From: JANRKT01 sp033763355
GTDB taxonomy: Bacteria > Bacteroidota > Bacteroidia > Chitinophagales > Chitinophagaceae
Reading direction: 5' to 3'
NCBI GenBank assembly: GCA_033763355.1
Contig: JANRKT010000058.1
Coordinates: forward strand, 1 to 25,774
Length of the DNA stretch: 25,774 bases
Shown: piece by piece, positions 15,583 through 22,009 of the stretch
Layout of the letters: each line of letters starts with the position of its first letter
Position numbering within the stretch: the first letter of the stretch is position 1
Notes under the pieces: generated by a model
What the model was told of the DNA's origin: nothing
The model's input: only the letters and a program-made list of their open reading frames with translations
The model's database searches: none
Position numbers and translations under genes: made by a program

Positions 15583-17532
15583 CTATTTCCACCAATACAA
15601 AAAAACAATGGCCAGCGCAACAATTCCGCCAAAGAAATACAGGGCATAGCCCTGCACTTTGCCTGATTGTATGCCTTTTATAAAACCTGAAACCGCTGCA
15701 GTGGTATTGGCAATGCCATTCATCAGCCCGTCCACAATATTTTTGTCAATCCACGCAGCGGGACGGCCAATAAGATTAAAAATTATTTTTTTTGTAATGA
15801 TGAGATACAGCTCGTCAACATAAAATTTCTTTTTTGTACCTGTGTAAAGTGCACCCAATTTCTTTGCATACTTTTCAGGGTATCCATTCTCATTCAGGAA
15901 TAAATAAGTGGCAATGCCAATGCCCGTTAATCCCAGCAGGACAGGGGCAATGGAAAATAACAGGTTGAAATGTGTTTCCATGCTTTTTCCATCACTTGAG
16001 ACAAATTTGCCGAAAGGAATAAAACCTGAACCAACTGTAAGAGCGGCAAGAACAATCAGCGGAAATTTCATTGCGTTGTTTCCTTCCTGGTGTAATGCCC
16101 TACCGCAATCCCCCTCCTTTGGAGAGGGGCGTTCAGTACTCCAGAAAACAGAAAAATAAAGCCGGAACATGTAAAAGGCTGTTAATCCCGAAATAAATAA
16201 AGCTATCCCGTAAACCAGTTTATCTGTATTCCATGATGCCAGCAGTATTTCTTCTTTGCTGAAAAACCCTGCAAAAGGCGGAATGCCTGCAATAGCAAGA
16301 CATGCAATGAGGAATGTAATGTGGGTAATGGGCATGAATTTTCTTAAACCACCCATATCTTTTATTTCATTGCTGTGTACAAAATGAATAACAGCCCCGG
16401 CGCCAAGAAAAAGCAATGATTTAAAAAAAGCATGGGTAAACAAATGAAACATGGAAGCTGTATAGCCTAAACCTGCTTCACCACCATAACCGGATATGCC
16501 TAAAGCAAACATCATGTACCCAATCTGGGACATGGTAGAATAAGCCAGGATCCTTTTTATATCTGTTTGTGTACAGGCAATGATTGCAGCGAGCAATGCA
16601 GAAAACAAGCCGATGCCTGTAACGAGGTTTAATGCAGCCTGTGTAAGTGTGAACAATGGAAACAAGCGGGCCACAAGATATACACCTGCAACAACCATTG
16701 TAGCTGCATGTATCAGTGCTGAAACAGGAGTAGGCCCTTCCATGGCATCGGGCAGCCAGATGTGCAAAGGAAACATGGCGCTTTTACCTGCACCACCAAT
16801 AAAGATTAAAGTCAGCCCCCATGTTAAAGCTGTTATGCCAATAAATGATGCCGTGGTTACTGCAATGAATTGTGAGGTTTGCTGTTCAGTTAATCTTTGT
16901 ATAAGCGTACCGATATCAAGTGTTTCACCGTAAAATGCGAGGATAAGTATGCCTATGAGAAAACCAAGGTCAGCAAAACGGGTAACAATAAAAGCTTTTT
17001 TAGATGCAGCAACGGCAGAAGGTTTATCGTAATAATAACCAATTAAAAGATAAGAGGAAACACCAACCAGCTCCCAGAAAATATAAACCTGGAAAAGATT
17101 GGAAGAAGCAACGAGGCCCAGCATGGAAAAAGTAAAGAAACCGAGAAATGCATAATAAGTGGCAAAACGTTCTTCACCCTTCATATACCAAAGGCTGAAG
17201 ATGTGCACCATCAGCGATACAAAAGTTACCACCACCAGCATCATCACCGATATGGGGTCTAAGATGATGCCCATATCAATGGAAACATTTTCAGAAAAGG
17301 AAAGCCAGGTGTATTTTAATGCGGTGACGGGTTGATATATTCCGTTTACTTTTCCCTTGACAAAAAAGTATTGGTAAGCGGTATATATGGCCAGCACTGT
17401 GGAAACAAGAAGTAACCCCGTTCCAATAATGCCTGAAGAGGTTTTCAGGTATTTTTTCCCGAAAAGCCCAAGTAATGCAAAACCTGCGAAAGGCAGCAAT
17501 GGAACCAGGTATATGTATGATGAATAATTCAT
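15583..17532 (-). CDS. nuoL: NADH-quinone oxidoreductase subunit L with an inserted palindromic element
   Basis: A 649-residue distal proton-pumping subunit of complex I. It carries the conserved GKSAMFPLHIWLPDAMEGPT segment with the functional Lys, AYSTMSQIGYM, and IPPFAGFFSKEEIL; the C-terminal part holds the lateral helix and a final membrane anchor (FFGGIVALAIVFLYWWK). The start ATG at 17532 lies two bases after the nuoK stop. In the loop after YFSVFW, at about residues 466-484, the frame reads through a GC-rich palindromic element that adds TERPSPKEGDCGRALHQEG. No frame is lost and the helices on both sides are intact, so the insertion is presumably tolerated in a surface loop. Confidence 0.96.
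   Translation of the reverse strand: MNYSSYIYLVPLLPFAGFALLGLFGKKYLKTSSGIIGTGLLLVSTVLAIYTAYQYFFVKGKVNGIYQPVTALKYTWLSFSENVSIDMGIILDPISVMMLVVVTFVSLMVHIFSLWYMKGEERFATYYAFLGFFTFSMLGLVASSNLFQVYIFWELVGVSSYLLIGYYYDKPSAVAASKKAFIVTRFADLGFLIGILILAFYGETLDIGTLIQRLTEQQTSQFIAVTTASFIGITALTWGLTLIFIGGAGKSAMFPLHIWLPDAMEGPTPVSALIHAATMVVAGVYLVARLFPLFTLTQAALNLVTGIGLFSALLAAIIACTQTDIKRILAYSTMSQIGYMMFALGISGYGGEAGLGYTASMFHLFTHAFFKSLLFLGAGAVIHFVHSNEIKDMGGLRKFMPITHITFLIACLAIAGIPPFAGFFSKEEILLASWNTDKLVYGIALFISGLTAFYMFRLYFSVFWSTERPSPKEGDCGRALHQEGNNAMKFPLIVLAALTVGSGFIPFGKFVSSDGKSMETHFNLLFSIAPVLLGLTGIGIATYLFLNENGYPEKYAKKLGALYTGTKKKFYVDELYLIITKKIIFNLIGRPAAWIDKNIVDGLMNGIANTTAAVSGFIKGIQSGKVQGYALYFFGGIVALAIVFLYWWK
16105..16130. 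repeat. GC-rich palindromic element inside nuoL
   Basis: CCCCTCC and GGAGAGGGG face each other around TTT (core 16111-16129), a slightly imperfect copy of the perfect palindrome at 21411-21434. It is read in the minus direction as part of NuoL (RPSPKEGD). Confidence 0.75.
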
Positions 17533-17534
17533 TT

Positions 17535-17849
17535 TTAATGTTTCATCTCTGTTGCATCTTCCACATCAATTGATTTATGGCTCCGGTATAAATTAATGAT
17601 GATAGCAATAGCAACAGCCGCTTCTGCCGCTGCAATGGTAATGATAAAAATAGTAAAGAAGATGCCGTCCGGTTTATCAGGGTACAGGTATTTGTTGATT
17701 ACAATGAAATTGATATTTACGGAATTTAAAATCAGTTCAACAGCCATCAGCATGGTAATCATGTTGCGGCGGGTAAATAAGCCGTACATGCCGGTGAAAA
17801 ACAAGGCTGTGCTGACAAAGAGGATGTGGCTTACTGGTATTTCACTCAT
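17535..17849 (-). CDS. nuoK: NADH-quinone oxidoreductase subunit K
   Basis: A small three-helix membrane subunit of complex I, related to MrpC. The ATG at 17849 gives MSEIPVSHILFVSTALFFTG and 104 residues, the normal length; the frame stays open upstream to 17888 but only inside nuoJ. Conserved features are the buried acidic residue in MLMAVELILNSVNINFIV and AAAEAAVAIAIIINLYR near the C-terminus. The start overlaps the nuoJ stop as ATGA (four bases), and nuoL begins two bases after its stop, so nuoJ-K-L are tightly coupled. Confidence 0.95.
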   Translation of the reverse strand: MSEIPVSHILFVSTALFFTGMYGLFTRRNMITMLMAVELILNSVNINFIVINKYLYPDKPDGIFFTIFIITIAAAEAAVAIAIIINLYRSHKSIDVEDATEMKH

Positions 17850-18361
17850 TTTTCTTCCGGTTTGTTTTTTATAGCAATTACAATACATCCGATCATGGCT
17901 GCCAGTAATAAAATACTTACCACTTCAAACGGTAATGCAAAACCATCCTTTCCTGTATCCAGCATCTGTATTCCGATCTGCGCAACAGTCCAACTGAAAG
18001 GTTTTCCGCTTGCAGTGAAACCATATTGCTGAATGATAGAATAAGTAAGTACAAAGCCAATTAATACTGCAATAATGGATGCAACCCTCCGCATTACAGG
18101 AGGCCGTTGCATTTCTTTCCCGGACTGCTGGGTGAGGAAAATAGAAAAGATGATGAGTACCACAATACCACCCACATAAACTATAATCTGTACTGCGGCA
18201 ATAAATTCCATTTCAAGCCAGAAATACAATGCGGCTATGCCGATAAGCGAAAACAAGAGCCAGATAGCCGAACGGAAAATTTTTCTTGTGGTTACGGAAA
18301 GGATGCCTGCACCAAGTATAAATGCAGAGATGACATAAAATATGATTTGAGAAGGAGTCAT
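17846..18361 (-). CDS. nuoJ: NADH-quinone oxidoreductase subunit J
   Basis: A 171-residue complex I membrane subunit with five predicted helices. The conserved third helix AVQIIVYVGGIVVLIIFSIF, which rotates and forms a pi-bulge during turnover in studied enzymes, is present. I choose ATG at 18361 (MTPSQIIFYVISAFILGAG), which gives the expected N-terminus; the frame is open to a TTG at 18385, but that reaches into the AT-rich spacer. The stop codon overlaps the nuoK start by four bases. The unusually long gap to nuoI (145 bp from the ATG) is filled by AT-rich repeat-like sequence. Confidence 0.95.
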   Translation of the reverse strand: MTPSQIIFYVISAFILGAGILSVTTRKIFRSAIWLLFSLIGIAALYFWLEMEFIAAVQIIVYVGGIVVLIIFSIFLTQQSGKEMQRPPVMRRVASIIAVLIGFVLTYSIIQQYGFTASGKPFSWTVAQIGIQMLDTGKDGFALPFEVVSILLLAAMIGCIVIAIKNKPEEK

Positions 18362-18379
18362 CAGGTCATAAATTCCAAA

Positions 18380-18505
18380 AATCAAATCTTAAGAAACAAA
18401 TAAAAGTCAAATTGCAATTGTCAATTGAAATTTTCTTTTGTTTAAAAGTTTTTAATTTTTGAATTTAATTGGTTCTTGTTATTTGAAATTTGTGATTTTT
18501 ATTTT
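18380..18505 (-). repeat. AT-rich repeat-like spacer between nuoI and nuoJ
   Basis: About 125 bases of very low GC. On the minus strand it reads through recurring words such as AATTTCAAATAACAAGAACC, CAATTAAATTC and CAATTGACAATTGCAATTTG, with CAATTG and its derivatives repeated. It has no open frame of interest and no T-tract hairpin. It looks like a dispersed AT-rich intergenic repeat of the CAAATAACAA type; this is by pattern only. Confidence 0.45.
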
Positions 18506-18506
18506 G

Positions 18507-18983
18507 TTATTCCACACCTTCCCGGATTTTTGACCCCGGGTTGTTTAATTTTTTTATCAGCTTGCTTCTGTCCGTCACACTATGCTCAAATGTCTGCGCC
18601 ATTTTAATGGCATTGGTGGGACAGGCTTCGATACATAAATTACAAAGGGTACATAATTCGAGGTGATAAACAAATGTATCCAGGGCTTTTTTCTTTTTGC
18701 CTTCAGGCGATATATCAAATTTGGTAATAATTTTTATGGTTCCGTTGGGGCAGGCCAGTTCGCATGCCGTGCAGCCCGTGCAGGTATGTTCATTGTTTTC
18801 ATCATGTATCATTACCACTTCGCCGCGAAAACGTTCAGGTAAAACAAGGCTGTCTTTATTATCAGGATATTCCTGGGTAATAATTTCTTTGTGATGTGTG
18901 AAATAATAACCGGTACGCCTCATGCCTTTAAGCAGGGACTTAACTGCACTGGAAACCTCTTTTATATATTTTATAATGTACAT
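18507..18983 (-). CDS. nuoI: NADH-quinone oxidoreductase subunit I (2x[4Fe-4S])
   Basis: A 158-residue ferredoxin-like subunit of complex I carrying clusters N6a and N6b. Both motifs are complete: C68-xx-C71-xx-C74-xxx-C78 (CTGCTACELACPNG) and C111-xx-C114-xx-C117-xxx-C121 (CTLCNLCIEACPTN). In the full enzyme it passes electrons from NuoG to NuoB. NuoG is not encoded here, so this subunit would be the outermost iron-sulfur protein and the likely docking point for any other donor. An 8-bp inverted repeat lies just upstream of the start. Confidence 0.96.
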   Translation of the reverse strand: MYIIKYIKEVSSAVKSLLKGMRRTGYYFTHHKEIITQEYPDNKDSLVLPERFRGEVVMIHDENNEHTCTGCTACELACPNGTIKIITKFDISPEGKKKKALDTFVYHLELCTLCNLCIEACPTNAIKMAQTFEHSVTDRSKLIKKLNNPGSKIREGVE

Positions 18984-19005
18984 GCCCGGTATTTTGGATT
19001 TATAA

Positions 19006-19028
19006 TTTCAGATCAAAACAATCTGAAA
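19006..19028 (-). other. Inverted repeat upstream of nuoI
   Basis: TTTCAGAT (19006-19013) and ATCTGAAA (19021-19028) form a perfect 8-bp stem with a CAAAACA loop in the 59-bp nuoH-nuoI gap, 23 bases before the nuoI ATG. It has no T-tract, so a terminator is unlikely. It may shape or stabilise the mRNA. Confidence 0.5.
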
Positions 19029-19042
19029 CCGGCAATATTCAA

Positions 19043-20119
19043 TCAAAAATGCCATCCCATTATTGCCATTAATGTAACCAGCAGTAAGTTAAACATACTG
19101 ATGGGTAATAAATATTTCCACTCTAAATTCAGCAACTGGTCAATTCGCAACCTTGGAAAAGTCCAGCGGAACCACATGATTACGAATATCAGGAAAAATG
19201 TTTTTCCGAGGAACCACAAAGAGGAGGGGATGTAATCCATAATGCGGTTAAATCCTTCCCACCGCCCGATGTGCAGCGGCATCCATCCGCCGAGAAACAA
19301 TGTGGCCCCGATGGCGCATGCAATAAATATGTTCACATATTCCGCCAAAAAGAACAAAGCGAATTTCATACCCGAATATTCTGTGTGGAAACCGGCAGTC
19401 AGTTCGCTTTCCGCTTCAGCAAGGTCAAACGGGGCACGGTTGGTTTCAGCAGTAATGGCTATAATAAAAATTACAAAAGAAATGATTACCGGAATGTGCC
19501 CTTTAAAAATCCACCAGCCGGTTTGCTGTGCGGCAATAATCTCAGATACCTGCAGGCTGCCGCTGAGTATAACGATTGAAATAATGGATAAACCAGCAGA
19601 CAGTTCATAACTCACAATTTGTGCACCGCTGCGCATGGCGCCCAATAAAGAATATTTATTATTACTTGCCCATCCGGCCATCAGGATGCCGATAACCGAA
19701 ACGGAAGAAATGGCTGCAACAAACAGCACACCTATATTGATGTCCCATATCTGGAACCCTTTGGCAAAAGCCAGCGGCGCCATAATAACCATTGATGTAA
19801 TCATAACCAGAAAAGGGGCAAGATTAAATAAAAATTTATCAGCGCCATCGGGAGTGAGGCCTTCTTTTACAATCAGCTTTAATGTATCGGCAACAGTCTG
19901 AAACATACCTTTTGGGCCAACGCGGTTAGGTCCAAGGCGCACCTGCATGTAAGCAGAAACTTTACGTTCCATCATGATTAATACGAGGCCAAGAACGGAA
20001 AACAATGCAATTACACAAACGCCCACAATGATAAACTCAACCAATAAAGCAACTGAAGGGCTGAACGTTTGGTTCAGCCAGTTATGAATTGCATCCGATA
20101 TGTTTTCTAAACCAGGCAT
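19043..20119 (-). CDS. nuoH: NADH-quinone oxidoreductase subunit H
   Basis: A 358-residue complex I membrane subunit that joins the hydrophilic arm to the membrane arm and lines the quinone cavity. Family signatures are clear: RLGPNRVGPKG (about 81-91), EGLTPDGAD, and the long conserved loop ETNRAPFDLAEAESELTAGF with HTEYSGMKFALFFLAEY. The length is normal. In full 14-gene operons it follows nuoG; here it comes directly after nuoD with 107 bp between. The ATG at 20119 sits one base after a GC-rich element, whose minus-strand reading puts AGGGG nine bases before the start. Confidence 0.97.
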   Translation of the reverse strand: MPGLENISDAIHNWLNQTFSPSVALLVEFIIVGVCVIALFSVLGLVLIMMERKVSAYMQVRLGPNRVGPKGMFQTVADTLKLIVKEGLTPDGADKFLFNLAPFLVMITSMVIMAPLAFAKGFQIWDINIGVLFVAAISSVSVIGILMAGWASNNKYSLLGAMRSGAQIVSYELSAGLSIISIVILSGSLQVSEIIAAQQTGWWIFKGHIPVIISFVIFIIAITAETNRAPFDLAEAESELTAGFHTEYSGMKFALFFLAEYVNIFIACAIGATLFLGGWMPLHIGRWEGFNRIMDYIPSSLWFLGKTFFLIFVIMWFRWTFPRLRIDQLLNLEWKYLLPISMFNLLLVTLMAIMGWHF

Positions 20120-20120
20120 G

Positions 20121-20140
20121 TCCCCTATCCCCTAAAGGGA
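20121..20140. repeat. GC-rich palindromic element at the nuoH start
   Basis: TCCCCTATCCCCTAAAGGGA, identical base for base to 8941-8960, followed by a T-rich run. It lies one base upstream of the nuoH ATG, exactly where nuoE-F-G would stand in a complete operon. Confidence 0.85.
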
Positions 20141-20226
20141 GATTTTTTTCTTTTAATTTTTATAATGCCAATTCTGTTCTGTACTCTGCCACGGACATCC
20201 CTCTCATTTAATGGGCGGAGGATGCC

Positions 20227-21396
20227 TTACCTGTCAATATCCGGTATCACCAGATCCAAACTGCCCATAATCGCAATCAGGTCCCCGATCTTTTGGCCTT
20301 TCGCCATATGGTTTAATGCTGATAAATTTGAAAACCCCGGCGAACGGAATTTGATCCTGTATGGAGTTGTTCCCCCTTCACTAACAATATACACCCCGAA
20401 TTCGCCACGTGCTGTTTCCACCCTGCTGTAAAATTCGCCTTTTGGTAATTTCAATACCGCTTTTGTTTTGGCCTGGAAATCACCTTCAGGAATATTGTCA
20501 ATTAACTGTTCAATAATAGATAAAGATTCCCTCATTTCTTTCATCCTTATCATATAACGTGCAAAACAATCACCGCCTGTTTCAATAATTTCCTCAAACT
20601 GCAGTTTGCTGTACACTGCGTAAGGGTGTAATTTCCTGATGTCGCATTGTACTCCGCTTGCCCTTGCAACCGGCCCGCTGCAACCGTAAGAAATGGCATC
20701 ATCCTTTGAAATAAGACCAATTCCTTTCATGCGGTTCTGAAAAATAACATTGCCCGTTACCAGTTCATCATACTCATCAATCTTAGATTTAAAGTGGCTG
20801 ATGAAGGCTTTTACCCTTTTATAAAAATTGGGATGAAGATCGGTCATTACGCCGCCCGGCACCATGTAGTTCATGGTTAAACGTGTGCCGCAGGTTTCTT
20901 CCATAATGTCATTGATCATTTCCCTTTCACGAAAGGCATGAAAAAAAGGTGTTAAGGCGCCTACATCCATTGCCAGCGCACCCCACCACAACTGGTGTGA
21001 TGCAAGCCTGGTGAGTTCATCCATTAATACCCTTATGACCTGTGCACGGGGTGGCACTTCAATTTGCAATCCTTTCTCCACGCACAAAGCGCAGCCGTGG
21101 TTGTTGATGTGCGATGAAAGATAATCCATCTTGCTGGTTACGTAAATAAATTGACGGTAACTCAGGCTTTCACACATCTTTTCAATTGAACGGTGTATAT
21201 AACCAAGATGCGGCTCAATATTTTTTATGGTTTCTCCGCTGAGTGTAATAACAAGGTGAAGCACCCCGTGTGTGGAGGGATGTTGCGGGCCAACGTTGAT
21301 GATCATATCGGCCTCACCGCCCTCCCGCTGTTGCGGGACAGGCCCTGAAGAGGGGAGTAAAGAAGGATCGTTTATTATTTCGGTTTCGCGGTACAT
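20227..21396 (-). CDS. nuoD: NADH-quinone oxidoreductase subunit D
   Basis: A 389-residue, 49-kDa-type subunit of complex I, homologous to [NiFe]-hydrogenase large subunits, that forms the quinone site with NuoB. INVGPQHPSTHGVLHL, HRSIEKMCES, the LFWGALAMD-like LWWGALAMDVGALTPF, and the C-terminal GSLDLVIPDIDR are all present. From the ATG at 21396 the first 30 residues include a repeat-derived segment (DPSLLPSSGPVPQQREGGEA, 10-29). A start at 21306 (MIINVGPQHP) would remove it and leave a normal core, so the true N-terminus is uncertain. NuoC and NuoD are separate genes here, not fused. Confidence 0.95.
   Translation of the reverse strand: MYRETEIINDPSLLPSSGPVPQQREGGEADMIINVGPQHPSTHGVLHLVITLSGETIKNIEPHLGYIHRSIEKMCESLSYRQFIYVTSKMDYLSSHINNHGCALCVEKGLQIEVPPRAQVIRVLMDELTRLASHQLWWGALAMDVGALTPFFHAFREREMINDIMEETCGTRLTMNYMVPGGVMTDLHPNFYKRVKAFISHFKSKIDEYDELVTGNVIFQNRMKGIGLISKDDAISYGCSGPVARASGVQCDIRKLHPYAVYSKLQFEEIIETGGDCFARYMIRMKEMRESLSIIEQLIDNIPEGDFQAKTKAVLKLPKGEFYSRVETARGEFGVYIVSEGGTTPYRIKFRSPGFSNLSALNHMAKGQKIGDLIAIMGSLDLVIPDIDR
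21307..21369 (-). repeat. GC-rich element read as the NuoD N-terminus
   Basis: On the minus strand it begins GATCCTTCTTTACTCCCC and contains a perfect 6-bp hairpin TCCCGC/GCGGGA (21323-21338). Its start matches the element in nuoB (GATTCTTCTTTCATCCCC), and both are read in the same frame. Confidence 0.75.
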
Positions 21397-21410
21397 ACCT
21401 CACTCATCGG

Positions 21411-21450
21411 TCCCCTCTCCTTAAGGAGAGGGGAAGCCGGGATTTAGTTT
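21411..21450 (-). repeat. Perfect 24-bp palindrome between nuoC and nuoD
   Basis: Bases 21411-21434 are a perfect palindrome made of TCCCCTCTCCTT and its reverse complement. The adjoining 21439-21450 reads AAACTAAATCCC on the minus strand, the same 12-mer that flanks the element at 8933. It lies 15 bases before the nuoD ATG at 21396. No T-tract follows, so it is not a standard terminator. Confidence 0.85.
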
Positions 21451-21504
21451 ATTAACTTTACCATTGTAATTAAGCATTTCAACTTTCAGGTCTCTATTCA
21501 GCAT
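21421..21504 (-). CDS. Possible 27-aa small ORF between nuoC and nuoD
   Basis: An ATG at 21504 opens 27 codons (MLNRDLKVEMLNYNGKVNKL, then NPGFPSP) ending at a TAA inside the 24-bp palindrome. The first 20 codons look ordinary; the last seven come from the repeat. It may be a truncated remnant, a small peptide or chance. No ribosome binding site is evident. I have no family match. Confidence 0.2.
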   Translation of the reverse strand: MLNRDLKVEMLNYNGKVNKLNPGFPSP

Positions 21505-21544
21505 AGTTGTAATTTTTGCTATTCCCTTAGTGAGGGCCTGCTTT

Positions 21545-22003
21545 CTACAGCTTTATCATATTCACCGGGTCTTCAAAATCTTTCAGCAATGGGTTTTTCC
21601 CTTCCCATCCATCGGGCAAAACCAATAACCTTAAATCAGGATGATGGAGAAAGTTTACACCAAACATTTCATAAACCTCTCTTTCATGAAATTCTGCTGT
21701 TCTCCAGATATGCGATACTGTTTCTGTTACCGGACTGCTGCGGTTTAATTTTGATTTTACCACCAGTTCGTGACGGTATGTGGTTGAACTGAGGTGGTAC
21801 ACCATGGTAAGATGTGTTTTAAAGTCAGCACAGGTAAGACAAAAAAGATAATCAAAATTGAGTTCGGGATGATTGCGGAGCATTTCTGCTGCAGGCAGAA
21901 AATAATCAGGGGCAATATCAATATTTAAAAATTCACCGCTTTCTTCAAAGAATGCGGAAGGAATCAGTTCAGTAAGTTTTATTTTCAGTTCTTCCTTTGT
22001 CAT
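21545..22003 (-). CDS. nuoC: NADH-quinone oxidoreductase subunit C
   Basis: A 152-residue, 30-kDa-type hydrophilic subunit of complex I. The family block is visible: LVVKSKLNR, then TVSHIWRTAEFHEREVYEMFGVNFLHHPDLR and LPDGWEGKNPLLKDF, the standard contact region with NuoD. It is on the short side for NuoC, as is common when it is not fused to NuoD. The start codon at 22003 lies six bases after the nuoB stop. A gap of 148 bp to nuoD, much longer than other gaps here, carries the palindrome and a possible small ORF. Confidence 0.95.
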   Translation of the reverse strand: MTKEELKIKLTELIPSAFFEESGEFLNIDIAPDYFLPAAEMLRNHPELNFDYLFCLTCADFKTHLTMVYHLSSTTYRHELVVKSKLNRSSPVTETVSHIWRTAEFHEREVYEMFGVNFLHHPDLRLLVLPDGWEGKNPLLKDFEDPVNMIKL

Positions 22004-22009
22004 GATCTG

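Noticed and set aside
18362..18385. TTG at 18385 as nuoJ start
   Set aside because: It adds eight residues reaching into the AT-rich spacer; ATG at 18361 gives the expected NuoJ N-terminus.
21411..21434. Palindrome read as a terminator inside the nuo operon
   Set aside because: No T-tract follows on either strand and intact co-directional nuo genes continue; similar elements occur within coding sequence.
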